A DNA stretch of 64,000 nucleotides from Plantago ovata (GCA_028274465.1 CM051458.1:87998085-88062084), one strand, 5' to 3'. Positions 1 to 13,111 are shown, counted from the first letter of the stretch. Program-made: numbers and translations. The notes: generated by a model not told the origin, from the sequence alone.

Positions 1-599
1 TTCCAGGGGTACATAGATTATCAGGGCTAGTAATAGATCATAAACCCTGCATGTATTCTCCAGATTCCTTGCTTCTCAAAGGAGAGAATCAGGTTATAAG
101 AACATACACGAATGATGACGATATAAGGATATTATATATTAATGATGATCTTTCCTTGATCAAAAGTCAAAACATCTGCATAAGTTTGCAACAATCTATT
201 TAGAAGCACATGGTATAAATTGAGATCCAGTTATTAAAAAAAAAAAAAAAAAGACCTTTAATTCCAACCACCAGATTACAATCCCATATTGGCACTTGTG
301 ATGCGGATTTTTTACATTTGGAAATTCATTCAATCAACTCATGATTACATACGACTTCATTCACAATATTCATGGAGTACGCACCGGATATAAAGAGCAA
401 AGGAAGGTACATGAAAGATATGTACAACCATCAAGAAACATATAGCAGTAACTTGGAGCCAGTGACAATTACCGATATGCTGAATATATTTTGCACGCGC
501 AGACAGATTTTTCCACCATAAACGAAGTAGCTATGAGAAGCAACAACTGCACACCTAATAGAAAAATGTACGGTACGAGAAGCTTCTGCACAACCATAA
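1..599. other. 3' flank of the At4g08330-like gene
   Basis: This stretch lies downstream of the stop codon of the minus-strand gene that ends at 600, so its right half is probably that gene's 3' UTR. It contains an A-run near 235-252. I see no other coding sequence, RNA gene or clear repeat boundary here. Confidence 0.4.
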
Positions 600-3410
600 C
601 TAGACAAGTGGAGTACCAAACTCAGCTGAAGAAGGTTGCAATGACCGAATTCTGATGTCATATTTTCTCTGAGTGGATTTTTCACTTCCTGAGGGTGAAG
701 CAGATCCATTTGTTACAAGCTGGTAAGATGGACTAACATCAGAAGCAATACCAATCGGGTTCCCACATTTCCGACACAGAAGTTTAGTTTTCCGGCGGAA
801 CAAGCCCCAAGTGTGCTTGGAAATAAAGTAGGGCATACAATTGACCTCAGCAACCTGATTAAATCTGCTTTCATCGATCGAGTAAAAGGATAGCATCCCT
901 TTCTTGATTGATTTACCATATTTGGAACCAATGGTTGATGTATTCCTACTGGAAGAATTCAGGTTTAAGTCATACCCACAAGAACCACAGCTGCATTAGA
1001 TAATCAAATAGAGCATTAGCATCCAATGCATACAGAGATCATAATATACATACCAAAATTTGAGAGAATATCATGCACTTTCATGTCAACAAACTATGAA
1101 CTTATTTTTTATTGGTAGATTTTATCATAGCACTCGCGCAACTTTAACTACAATAAGTTAGTCTGGTGTCTCTCGCACAAATATCTAACACCAATGTGAG
1201 GAAGGAAAAACTTCACCAAATCCACACAATGCATGAAAATATATCTAACAAGCAAGGAGAAATGTAAGTAGAAGAGATGCCACCAGCACTTTCTGACTAC
1301 AGAACCCATTTGTAGGTTAACAGTCACTTTTCCAGAGTTAATATAAGATAGTTTAAGCTCACAATAAACAGAAGTTCATGCAGCACGAGCACTGATAACA
1401 AACTAAAGAGGTAAGTATCTTCAGCCTCCATGACCATTGGCACGCTCTCGGGTAACTGCCCCCTATCTTCTAAAATTCTCCCTAACCACTTACAAGGTTC
1501 TTAACCTTCTACTCTAGTCTTAATAGCCACCCATCAGCATAAATGGGCAGAACAGTTAGTACTCATATCCAGAAATTGATCATGGGGTGAAATGCAGCTG
1601 AAGATATCAAATTCTGAGTTACTAAGCGTAAAATCCTTGTTCAATTCAATCACTGCTACCATAGAATCTTATAAAGACGTGCTGATGTGTTATAGCTTTC
1701 TATTCTGATATCCGAAAAGTGTATCTGCAATATGGTTGTCTACTAAACATTGATCGCAAACAACCAGAGACCAATGAGTTTAGCCAGTTTTCAGATAACC
1801 AAGGACTGCAATGACATACTAAATTCACAGGGTATGAACCTTGAGAGGCGACTTGATCTTGCATAACAGGATTGCAACTAAACTCAGAAGGAAAGAATGA
1901 CCCACAAAGTTGAAATTATTATTTTCTTGGATGGATTTGATGTACTTGTGAAAGACTACTTATTTCTGGCCAGATTGCTAAATTGATACTTAGCGAGTGT
2001 GATTCAAGTCAAGCAAATCCTATGGCTGGGGTGAAATTGGCCAGAGCCATCTGGTGAATCACATGCTCCATTTTTGCCTTTCTGATCTATTTGATTGGTT
2101 GATGTGGTTCAAGTGAGCTCTTATGTTTGTAAAGGTTCATGTATCAGTGTATTTCTGTAATCTACATAAATGCCAGGGACGTAACATGAGTTATGCTATA
2201 CTTAATTTTTTTCTTAATATGGGTTGAGTAGCTTTTCAGCAATTTCTCACATGTGCCACTGGCGCATATAGCAATTACTACAATCTAATTTAACGATTGG
2301 AGAAAAGGAAAAAATTCAAACAAACATCACTCTTCATATACCAATTTCTACATACGTATCCACGTGGTTTCTAGGTTTCAGTAGAAATTTAATTTCTACA
2401 ACTCCAACAACCAGAAAAGAAAACAATGACCTCATATCTCAACCCTTTTCCCACCCCACTGACACCCTAACAACTGGTCCAACAGCCTTCACTCCAGATC
2501 ACAAACTGGCAACACAAAGTTATCCCAACATCCAACCTGAGAGATCAAATGCATACAACCCTTGGCACAAGTCCAAAACTAAAATGGAGCTTGAATCACC
2601 AAACACAGTACAAATTCTATTTAATTCTACTAATATTCTTCGCATCTTATCTTCCACAAACCGTGAGACAAATTCATAATAATTACTTGAACGAAATGTA
2701 GGTACAGATGTCTTGAAACCCTAGGTAATTTTTACCAAAAAAAGCGCTAGGTTGTCGGAAAAGATCAAACCAGAAAACTACATTCTTTTTTAACCTATTA
2801 AGTCTCGATGATTGACGTTATGACGTACACAGGTTGCAATCTGCATAGCTATAGTACACACAACTAACATCATACTAGTTGAATACTGCAGGTAACATGG
2901 CTATTTACAAAGGCCATACATTTAAGCATTATTATTAGAATGTCATCAAAATGATCTTATTAGCAATGCATCCAACCGAACAACAATTTGTCCTCAATTC
3001 TTCCACCAATAGACACACATAATGACGGAGTGATTACTCAGTAATTCTCTAACAAATGGACAGCAATAACCTAATCACTCAATTAAGCAAATGAGCCTCA
3101 ATTTAAACAATAATTCAAAGCACCGGAAAGATTTCACTTAAACGCAACATTTCATCATTTGAATCAGCAAATGAAATGCTTCAAACAAATGATACCCTAA
3201 TTATCGGAATAATTGAGCTGAATTACATTCAATCGACTGGTTAACAAACACCAATTCACCATATATGAATCTAGAATCAGACTGAATTGAAATCATAAGA
3301 AGTAATAGGAATTAAAACAAAAACCTGTAAGTGACATCTCTCTGAGAGCCGGCAAAGGAAGAGGAGTAGAGATTATTTGTGGAATATCCTCCTCCATTGG
3401 TAATCTCCAT
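600..3410 (-). CDS. Small zinc-ribbon-like protein, At4g08330 family
   Basis: Two coding exons, 3410-3325 and 990-600, are joined across a 2.3 kb GT-AG intron and encode 158 residues. The protein has two cysteine pairs, C30/C33 (CGSCG) and C101/C104 (CRKCG), which could bind one zinc ion. The segment between them carries a YFISKHTWGLFRRKTKLLC-type stretch. A Ser-rich tail ends in EFGTPLV. I recognise the family as the plant protein annotated as uncharacterised At4g08330, chloroplastic. Its biochemical role is unknown. The N-terminus is Ser/Asn/Gly-rich but not a textbook transit peptide, so plastid location is not shown by the sequence. The start is the first ATG of exon 1, and the splice phase keeps the frame through the first Cys pair. 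The large intron shows no convincing inserted gene. Confidence 0.85.
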
Positions 3411-3720
3411 TACACCGCCGATTGATTAAAGCGGCGGCGGCGGAATGATCGAGAAGAAAATGACGTTTCGTTTGGTCTGGTTTCAGTGACAGTTACTTAC
3501 CGTGGTTCAGGGGTTTAACGTTGATAAAAGTTTTATGACAAAATCGTGTGAAAAAGCGGAGTTATTAACCACGATTTTAGTGGAGAATTACGAGAATTGG
3601 AGCGAGAGTTACTGGAGAGAGGTTTATAGAGAGAATCTCTCGGGAGTGGAAAAGTGGAAAGGGTGTGACTGTGTGTGAGGGAGGGAGCGGTTTTTGAGAC
3701 TGAGGTGGTTAAACGACAAA
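3411..3720 (-). promoter_or_regulatory. 5' UTR and proximal promoter of the At4g08330-like gene
   Basis: This is the upstream side of the minus-strand start codon. It is GA/GT-rich and less AT-rich than the DNA beyond 3720, as expected for a 5' UTR and core promoter. I could not fix a TATA box or a transcription start. Confidence 0.3.
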
Positions 3721-3950
3721 CAAAGTTTGACTTGACTGACTAATAGCAGTACTATGATTATCTCTGCAAAAATAACAATCATGTACTCTGACTTTTGAAT
3801 ATTACCAATGGACCACTTGTTTAGTTTATCATTACTGGTAAGTACTATCTCGTAAAAACAAAATTCAAATCTGACCCTGCAATTAGTATCTTCCGAATAT
3901 GATACTACTATGAATCTATGATAGGATTATATCATATCATATTATTATTA

Positions 3951-4075
3951 TTATGAAGTTGTCCGCTTGTCACAAGGTTTAATAAGAGAGAAATTATAAT
4001 AACAATTCCTAAATCGTCGTGTAATATTCTCGTGACTATATTCGACTAAATATATTAAATAATTTAATGAACAAA
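3951..4075 (+). repeat. Foldback repeat family, half copy A
   Basis: It begins with an ATTATGAAGTTGT-type end and contains the shared core AAATCGTCGTGTAATA followed by a CTCGTGAC-like stretch. The same core occurs near 4908 and 5597. This copy has only one arm. Confidence 0.55.
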
Positions 4076-4770
4076 TAAATATTAAAATAAACTATGTTAC
4101 GTAGTCACTTATCATTAATATTTTTGGACACTCCTCAACATATTAGTTTGATTATTGTGTTGTTTGAAATTAATTGCTCGACGACTTTCATAGTTGTAAT
4201 AATGTCCATGAATTGACAACATTGTTAGATATATAGTATTGTTAGCAGTTTGTGTTTAGAATATATCCCACCTTTTTAGGTTAGAGAATAGAGACCCGGT
4301 GGTCAAAGTAATATAGTAGTTCAATTCCACAAAAATAATTATTATTATTTTATTTTTGTGTGTAGGGCAGGTGTTATGCCATCAGCTATCAACCACATAC
4401 GTACCGTGTAGATCCAAATTCAAATAACTAGTAACCTTGTACATACAAACATCCATTAGTACCTTGTACAGCAAAAAGCTTCATGCATGCAAATGCAAGA
4501 ATGAAACAAACGAGTAACTTCATCATCATATAAGCTCAATTGAAGCATAGATCGAAAAACCTCCAAATTCAAAGGGCCGCAAATAGCTACATTACCTTCA
4601 TTAATACCCACGGTATACATCTTGCCAAAATGGATCTATATTGATCATTTTAGATTATTTTTCGGAAAATAACCTCACCATCGCTACACCTTTCAAATGT
4701 AACAATAAACTTCATGATATCTTAATTTTTAAGCTTCTTATTCAATTGATAAATTTCATATTTCCATAGT

Positions 4771-4807
<37 letters not shown>

Positions 4808-4867
4808 GCCATCTAGCTTATTGGTTTTGGAGATTAATTGTTTCGGTGGTAACTTATTTCAAATATA

Positions 4868-5028
4868 TTTAATAGAAAAAATATCTTTTATAATAATAAC
4901 ACTTCCCAAATCGTCGTGTAATACTTTCGTCACAATGTTCAATTTAATGTAGTGACGAGAGTATTACTCGACGATTAAGTACAATAAAAAGTTATTAATC
5001 CTTTTAAGGAGCCCACAACTTCATTATA
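4868..5028. repeat. Foldback repeat family, two-armed copy B
   Basis: The core TCGTCGTGTAATACTTTCGT (from 4911) is followed at about 4946-4976 by its inverted version, ending ACTCGACGATT. The element can therefore form a hairpin. The right side ends with the inverted GAAGTTGTGGGCTC-type end near 5007-5028. This looks like a non-autonomous foldback or MITE element. Confidence 0.6.
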
Positions 5029-5503
5029 AAATAATTGTAGACAGAAGCCTAACATAAAATAAATAAAATTTTAGTTGGGTAAGTTATAATCCAATAAAAC
5101 CGACCAAGAAATGGAATAAAAAATATTTGTGGGAGCAAAATAGCATACAAACCGGAAAGGGAAAAAAAGTTAAGGGGAAGAAAATACTTATACTTGACAA
5201 TCATTTTATCTTAATTTTTGACTCCTTCAAAAATTTCTAAAATATAATAATTCTTTAGTGTTTTGTAATATGTTCAAGTGCTGTAATTTTAGCCATGGAA
5301 TAAACTGTTTATAACATAGTTATAGAGCACTAGCGGCGATTGAAGATAATTGTTTCTTCGCATATTTCTTCTAGTATGTACTGCAAATTTTTTTGTTCGA
5401 TTTCTTGGTCATTTTTATTTGATTACAACACGCCCAATTAAAAATTGATTAATTTTATGTTGGCCTCTTGTCTTCAACTTATAAAAAAATCATATTATAT
5501 ATA

Positions 5504-5662
5504 TTATGAAGTTGTAGGCTCATTAAAAGGTTTAAATATCTTTCAAGTAATGTACTTAATAGGAAAAATATTTTTTTCATAATATTAACAATTTCCAAAT
5601 CGTCGTGTAATACTCTCGTCACTACATTCAACTAAACATTTAAATAGTTTAATGAACAAACT
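5504..5662 (+). repeat. Foldback repeat family, half copy C
   Basis: It starts ATTATGAAGTTGTAGGCTC and contains the family core AAATCGTCGTGTAATACTCT at about 5597, followed by CGTCACTACATTCAACTAAA. It matches copies A and B over both the end and the core. Confidence 0.55.
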
Positions 5663-7602
5663 TATCAAAAAACCATAAATAAAATTTTATGAGGGAGTAA
5701 CAGTTTTGGATGATATTAAATTCATCTCATATGTGCCATCCTATAATGCATCAATCATGCATAAACAAAAACCTTAATCAAAGAAAAATCATACTCTATA
5801 ACTAAATTTATCAGATAGGTGTGTACATAGGTGCACAAAGAGAGAAAAATAATATCATATCAACCAAAATTAAAGAGACACAAATACTATACAAAAATAT
5901 ATAAAAAATATGAAATTACAATCGATAACCATAAGTATTATAGTGATGGTTAGAGTTATGAGAATGAATAGTAATTAATATGTACGAGAAATATGTTAGA
6001 TTGTCTCTCACATTTTTTTTATATTTATATATTTCATTTATGTTTATGCATTGATCTTATTTCTCTTGTCATGTTTATGCATCAATCTTTAATTTCATGG
6101 CATGTTGCCTGTTTTAGTTCCGATATTATTGTGCTATTTCATCTTATGATATGTTTTTCCCTCGTAAACTTAGGCAGACTATGTTCTTCTAAAAATAAAA
6201 TATATTTTAGTTGTTTTAATTTTCTTGTTTTATTCGTAATCTTACTTACTTGTCATCCTCAAGAATGACATATTATTTTAGTAACTACTTTACTAATTAA
6301 TATCATGTCAGTCATTTGGGAGACGGTTTAATAGACCATAAGGGACCCAAGTATAAGAGTTATTATCGAGAATATCGTGGGTTTACTTAAAAACATAATG
6401 TACTTTTCATTAAAAATTATTAATTTTGTTAATTAACAATATATGTGTTTTATTTACTAATATCATAGTTTTTCTTAACAATATCAGAGAGTTGGAGCTC
6501 AACCCACACATTGAATTGATTTTCTGCTTCTAACGTAGGGAAGATACAACTAAAATGGTAAACTAACATACCAATTATTCTCATTCAAGGAGCTTCTTTG
6601 GGGAACTTATGATTTTGGCGTTCGACATTAATGTTTTTGCTCTCTAGCTTTGTTCATGGATTTGCACCAAAAAAATGGTTTCGGTCATTGTGATTCAACG
6701 TTTACTGTTCTAAGAACACCAGTTATTTTTAACAGAAGTAGCAATTCAAATCTAATCCGAATAAAATTATCTTTTCTTTAAAAATTAAATCACATATAAA
6801 TGATTTATTTAAGAAAAAATTATATTTAGATCCGTAAACAGAGATGCATTACACTTAAAGACTGCTAATGAAAAATCAATTAAGTCAATTCTAATTTTAA
6901 TTATGTGTACACTTATTGTTGTTAAATAAGATGCTAAATTAAATTGAACAAACCATTTAACATTCATTAGTTTATTTTATAAGTTTCGTTAGTTTTATCA
7001 ATAGTTTTGGTGGGGTTGGTTTCAGACTTGGTTTAACGTTTCATTGGTGTTGATTTCATCATTGGTTTCAATATTTAGTTGGTTTCATACATAATAGTTT
7101 TATTTTCGACCGAACCAACTATATAAATGATGAAATTAACAACAAACATGTTATGTTCAAAGTTATAATGGCATTCATTCAATTGAACATAACATGTTAG
7201 TTTCAATTGAACATAACTTGATTTCATTTATTTCAACAACAATGTTAGTTTCACAAATAGTTCATTGGTTTAGTTCGAGATTCATTAGACAAAATTGTAA
7301 TGCACATTGAGTGGACTATCTCCCTCATCACTAGCGCCATCATCATACCCAAATTTTTTGTCATGCTACCATTCCACTCAGATTAAACTCCCAATCTCTA
7401 ATCATAAAACTGTATTCTATTATATTTTTGTGGGGATCTTGACATCAGGGATAGTTCGTCGATCAATAATTCGCCATGGTATGCGTGAATCATACGTTCT
7501 CCATAGAAACCTGACACGGAAATGGAGGGGGGGGGGTTAGTAGTGTTCTTACATGAATGGAGCATGCAACCATAGAAGAAAGGTCTTGCGACAAATAAAG
7601 GA

Positions 7603-7605
<3 letters not shown>
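5663..7605. other. AT-rich intergenic DNA
   Basis: I see no credible gene. The short open frames here have no recognisable motifs or splice context. Around 6330-6375 there is a stretch (AATAGACCATAA, then TTATTATCGAGAA) that resembles the sequence just before the Helitron-like end at 34.69 kb. Around 7000-7270 there are GGTTTCA-rich words and short inverted repeats built on CATGTTATGTTC. Confidence 0.4.

Positions 7606-7638
<33 letters not shown>
7606..7638. repeat. (GA)n microsatellite
   Basis: An uninterrupted run of about 16 GA dinucleotides. Confidence 0.95.
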
Positions 7639-7641
<3 letters not shown>

Positions 7642-7712
7642 CATCCTTTATTTGACATCGTAATTAAAGACACCCATAATGGGCATAGCCTTGCAACACT
7701 AATATAGTAGTT

Positions 7713-7831
7713 TTTTTAGAAGCGGCAAAGCGAGAATCAATAATGGTTCCTCATTTACCCCGTGGTGGTTCGAACCCCAGACCTATTAGTTGGAGGTGAA
7801 GCAACTTACCAACCGAGCAATACTTCGTTGT
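7713..7831 (-). mobile_element. tRNA-derived SINE with perfect 16-bp target-site duplication
   Basis: On the minus strand the element begins near 7831 and shows a pol III box A-like sequence (TGCTCGGTTGGTAAG) followed by a box B (GGTTCGAACC). It ends in a short A-tail, seen as the T-run at 7711-7717. It is flanked by the direct repeat CACTAATATAGTAGTT at 7697-7712 and 7832-7847, identical over 16 bp. tRNA-like promoter boxes, A-tail and long duplication together are the hallmarks of a SINE inserted by target-primed reverse transcription. At about 119 bp it is short for a plant SINE. Confidence 0.85.
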
Positions 7832-8118
7832 CACTAATATAGTAGTTAACGTGACAATTGTGTACAATAATTAGAAATGTGATAGAATTTACTGACCTTA
7901 TCTCTAAAGAACCTTCCAGAAACCTTAGATACGGGCATATTCTATACAATTCTTACTAATAGACCCAGATCCACAACTTGGCACGAATTGGGCAGCCCGT
8001 GCGTGATGGAATCCCTACAATTTTTTTAATACTTGATCATGATCATGCTTATTCAATGCCACATATGCACGACTCCCTGAACTTGAATTTCCTTTTGCAT
8101 TATCCTCGTCTTTATTTC

Positions 8119-8223
8119 ATGCTAGACTTGGTCTATTACACCATCAAGACACATGAGGGTGGATCCCACACATATGGGACCCACATGTATATGTCTTGGT
8201 GGTGTAATAGACTAGTCTAGCAT
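8119..8223. repeat. 105-bp near-perfect hairpin (foldback MITE or hairpin RNA candidate)
   Basis: The left arm starts ATGCTAGACTTGGTCTATTA and the right arm ends with nearly its exact reverse complement (TGTAATAGAC, then GTCTAGCAT). Only a few mismatches and a short loop near 8170 interrupt the pairing. No protein is encoded. It could be a foldback MITE or, if transcribed, a precursor-like hairpin. I see no clear target-site duplication. Confidence 0.75.
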
Positions 8224-8648
8224 CTCATAAACCATTATCCTCGCGTGTGGCTTGATTTCTTCCAATGAGATGCACTATCAGGCTGACGGACCGTTGTAAA
8301 TTCGAAGGTATTAGTATCACATGCACTATCTTTGATGTTACCACCGAAAGATGCAAATTGATTGTTGATCTGATCCGGACACATTCGGTCCATCCTTTAA
8401 TCCGGTTCTGACTCGAATTAGAATTTATAATTGTGAAAGGAAAAGACAAGATAAGGAAGAGAGAGTCGGTTTCCAGTCGACCCACCCACCCGTCAATGGA
8501 AGAAATCAATGGTGAAGATAGGTCCTCATAATTTTACCAAATTACACTCATCATCATCATCACAATTCACATTCGAGCTTCTGTTTTCCCATTCAGCTTC
8601 TTCTTTTATCCAACGGAGTTATAACAAACTCAATAAAAATCGTCTGCA
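8224..8648 (+). promoter_or_regulatory. Upstream region and 5' UTR of the FBP7-like gene
   Basis: Non-coding stretch between the hairpin and the start codon at 8649. The last 150 bases, which include TC-rich stretches, probably hold the 5' UTR. No defined operator or TATA box could be assigned. Confidence 0.35.
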
Positions 8649-11600
8649 ATGACCTCAGGTATGCCGGTGAAGCGTTTTTCTTCTTCTTACGTGATATTCA
8701 TATCCTGTTTGTAACCAAAAGGGGAAAAAAATTGAATCTTTGATTTGATTCCACATGAATTATATTAGTATTTATTTATTTGCATGAACATTCGTGTTGT
8801 GGCCTTGATTCTTGCTGCTGCTGGCGTTTATCATCATCACTCGTATTTGTTACTTTAGCTTTGATTTTTTTGGTGAATTTGTTTGGAATGTCTGTATATG
8901 TTGTTTGCTATTGCCAGATTATGCGTTAAAGCTCGCAACGGAGCTGGAATCAGCTTCCAGGTTGAGGGCTGCTCAATTCTTGGTCACACAAAGGCCTTGG
9001 CTCGGTAATTAATCTCCTCTCAGTTTGACTTTTCTGTGATTCTCATGCGATGATTAATTGTTAATCCTGTTTTAGTGAGGAGTATATGGTATCCGGTGGG
9101 AGAGTTCTGAATTCGTGCACCGATTTAGTCTTTATTTTGACTGTAAGAGTACTAATTTGGTGTTGCTTTTCTTCTTTGTGCACTAGATCTTTATGGTGTG
9201 AATGTTAGGCCAGTTGCTCCCTTTGGGAGTCTTAGCAGAATAGAAACTGTTGATCCGGCTCTCATACATCGCAGTTTGCCTGACGAGTTGATTTTGGAGG
9301 TAGGACTCTTTTTTGAAGCACAATTGATGTTTGCTAGTTGATTTCTTTGAACTGAATGAATGGGGAAATATAATTGTGAAATGTTAGGTTGATATGAACT
9401 GTAGGCGAGCTGTGTCTATTTGGATCCAAACGCTTTGGACTGATGCAGATGTTATTTCGATGCCTCAACAGAACATATGTTAGTTGTATATTGTAATAAA
9501 AGATATATTTAATGAATAAACATCTGGTTCGTGTAGATGTTAAACATGTCCTGTGTCTATGCTCATTGGAGTATGAGTCCCATGGCACGTTTTCTTTCCG
9601 TAGAAGAATTGAACGTGTGTAGCCTGAATTTTTATTAAAATCACCATTTATGATAATATGGTTGGTAACTATATGAGATACAATTTGGTTTACATGTTCT
9701 CAAATGGAACAAAGCCAGAACCTATTCCAATATTAGTATTATCCTGTTCTGTCAATAAGAATCTGATTGAGGCTAAAAGTCTCGTCTTTTATTTACTGTA
9801 AAATGTAGACTGTTTCACTATAGTTTACATTCTTTATAATGAAATGAGATCATAGAGATGTATCTTCTAGAGATCTAGTATATTTTGCTCCTGTTACTAG
9901 TTGCATAAATTTGCTATCTTGTTTGCTGACAATATCTGAATAGTTGGACAGACATCTTACTCTTCTGCTTTATTACAGATCTTCTCAAGAATGAGTCCAT
10001 ACACCCTAGGCAGGGCAGCTTGTGTTTGTCGTAAATGGAGGTATACAATCCGTAACCCTGTGTTCTGGCGAAATGCTTGCTTAAAGGCTTGGCAGGTAAA
10101 GTTTAGCCTTTAGTATATTCATCTTCTACATATCCTTCAGCATTATGATAATTGAGGTTTTCTTGTGTAGGTCAATGGAATTATAGAAAATTATAAGTTC
10201 CTGCAGTTGAAGTATGATGGTTCATGGAGGAAAATGTGGCTCTCAAGACCTAGACTTCGAACTGATGGTATTGCTGTTTTTTCATTTTACACGTTATCTT
10301 AGTGGAATTCATCCAGGTTGCATTGTTTTTTTTACAGAAAACAATGTAAAGTGAGTTAGCAGCTGCATATGAATTTCTTCTGTTGCATCCTTATTACCTA
10401 GTACCCTTCGAGTTGCAAGCAAGGAGGTACTAAGTTCAATTAGCATGTGTGAGCTTTTGCATGGTAGACGACAGTGTCCTTTTAAATTGTATACGGTTCA
10501 ACTTCTACCATGTAAATCTTGATATTAAGTCATTGAGTTTCACTAGGTTTTAGCTTAAGACTTAACCACCCTCCTCCCCATACCCACCCCTGTTTAATCT
10601 GGGTTTATGAAATCCACCTACCAACCTTTGATATCTTCCTGTAGGCCGTTTGCTTGCTATGAGTAATTTCGGATTCAACCGAATAGTGAAAAACCCATCC
10701 TGCTGCCCAAGTCTTGTTTGCGACACCAATAAGATGCTTTCAAGCTGTGTAAAACTACCGTCTTTGAAAGCACCTGGAGCCTTATAAAACTTTGGTAGCC
10801 GGGTAGTGCTGGAAGTTTGTGGACAATTTAACTATGAGAGTTCTGTTTGTAAATATTCTGTTCCGTAATGACTTTATATGTGTTCTGCAGTTTGAGTTTA
10901 ATACATATTTCTTTCTTTTTTCTTCAAATTTAGGCCTATATGTCAGCCGGAATACTTACATTCGAGCTGGAGTTGCAGAGTGGAAGATCACTAACCCAGT
11001 TCATATTGTATGTTCTCTCTCATGTGTTTCATTTTATGGTATTCTGATCATTCTTCATATTGTACTGCCTTCTCTAAGTTTCTATACTTGATTTTTAAAG
11101 TGACATATTTATTTGTAATGCCCATGTGTACTCCCTAAGGCCTAAACTGCAGTAGTAAAAGAAATGAGTTGATATTACCTCCTAGAGGTTTGGGCACATT
11201 GGGTACCATGTCTGGAATTTCTTATCATGGTTAAGACATGGTTGGGGCTGTATTATTAGTTTCTGAAAATCTTGGGTAAACTAGAAATGAAGGTTTCATA
11301 TTTCACATCCATTAGATATCTTTACTTTGTTCTCTGCGCTATTTCCGGATTCTTGCTTCTTTGCCCTTTAACTTCCCCAACACCTGGTCTTTTGATGTCT
11401 GCATTATCCAAATCTTGAGAAAAATATCACTGTCACCAACTTTCAGAAGAATCACCGCAGTCACTTGTGCAGTGGTTGGGGTTACGAAGAAATACTTTCT
11501 CGGTTCAGATAGTTACCGAGTACTGCTAAAAATAATAAATCAGGAGGTTTTGAACATAACGTATATGTTGTGGTGCTTATATAACGGGTAATTGACGACT

Positions 11601-13111
11601 CTTTGCTAAATTCAGGATGTTATGGTATGTAACTGGTCTGTATGGTTTTGAAGCCAAAATTGATGACTAATCAGCGGTCCTATACCATTTACTATAATCA
11701 AGTTTCATGGCCAAAATATTGCTATAAAATCTCAAAAAGTTACCTAATTATGGTTCTTTTTTAAAAACCACATGTAACCCGCATGTATGTTTAATTGAAA
11801 GAAAAAACATAATACAACTGTATTTTATGTGTTTTTTCTTTTTCGTTTCTAACATCTCTACCATTTCCATGTCAATTGCTGTGCCATCTCATAGGCATCA
11901 TAATACCATATATTTGGCTTCTTGCTGTGTGTGTGTTTCAAAACCAGTGATGGTGTATTGTTGTGAACTGATAAACTGATGTGTCTTCCTTTCAGGTTTG
12001 CTATTTCCGGTATTTGAGATTTTATCATTCTGGAAGGTTTCTGTACAAGGTCCTCATCATTCCTCGCTGGTCTATTATTACGTCTACGGAGTTGAACTTC
12101 TTACATATATTTTTTTTAACCGCTACATTATGGTTTTTGACGTGCTATTAACTTTGACAGAATTCATCACAAAAAGTAAAGGATGTGGTGAAGTACATGA
12201 ATATCCGTTCCTCTAGAGTTGATTGTGTCTTCAGCGGTCAATATACGCTTTCTGAAGACAAGGCAAGATTCCACCATTTATCTTAAAAAATCATTTTGGT
12301 GTTTCTTAGCTTCCTTATGTTGTTCAACGTGTGTTTTTAGACTTCGTTCAGTTCAGTGTTACTATCTGTGATACAGGGAGTTTGTCCTTTTTACTTGCAG
12401 GTTGAAGCTGCTCTCTTATATCCTGGTTTGCGTCGTACTGTGTTGAGAATCCGTTTGAGGTAATTTGTACTTTGCTTTCTTCCTCCAAATGTTTCCAAGC
12501 ATTTAAATGTTTCTCAAGTACTTTTTTATGTTAGGGTCAGAATCTGCACGAGTGAAATTTTATATTAGGATTGGTGATTGGGGCATGTAATATGCTTATG
12601 TCGTCTGTGATTGTACAGACTGAATGCCATTGTGAAATAATCTTACTTGAGACAATCAGCCATCTGTACGCCCATAGACAGTGTTTGATTAAGCTTTTCG
12701 CATTGACATTAGGTTAAGGGGAACAACAGCAGGTGCTAACAACAGAATGGATCTCCTCTCACTCGTCACAAGCGGTGTGAATGATGTTGAGGCTACTGAT
12801 GATGACGAGATTCTTGGAGTAGTAGAACAGTGGGAGGAGGATGAAACCCACAACCCTGATGTTCCTGCAGTTTCACATAAGAGGGGCCTCACACCTTTTG
12901 TCTTTGTCCCATTTGATGAAGTAAGTTTTTTTTTCTTTTCCACCATCAATTAATTAGTTTGTATATATGAATCAAGTGCACATACGGGCATGTATAATGC
13001 CACCTGTTCAGTAAATCTTGCTTACACTGTATCTTTACTCCCATTTTTCAGGTTGAAACGTCAGTGCTGAATTTACCGGTGGACAAGATGGATTACTTCG
13101 TACCTGGTTGA
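8649..13111 (+). CDS. FBP7: F-box protein 7 (FBP7) type
   Basis: Eleven exons join in frame: 8649-8658, 8918-9004, 9187-9299, 9979-10095, 10171-10267, 10934-11007, 11996-12049, 12161-12262, 12401-12459, 12713-12920 and 13052-13111. They encode 326 residues. The F-box spans about residues 60-105 ([19 protein letters not shown], then [20 protein letters not shown]) and should bind a SKP1-like adaptor in an SCF ubiquitin ligase. Downstream blocks such as [35 protein letters not shown] and [12 protein letters not shown] are those I know from plant FBP7 (At1g21760), a protein linked to translation under temperature stress. The first exon is only ten bases, so the start depends on the splice ATGACCTCAG|GT. 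Intron 8 (12263-12400) uses a GC donor (AAG|GCAAG). I see no frame damage. Confidence 0.93.

Noticed and set aside
5993-6268. Open frame of 91 codons rich in Leu, Phe, Ile and Cys
   Set aside because: It comes from T-rich non-coding DNA, has no recognisable motif and no start or splice context, and lies in a repeat-filled region.
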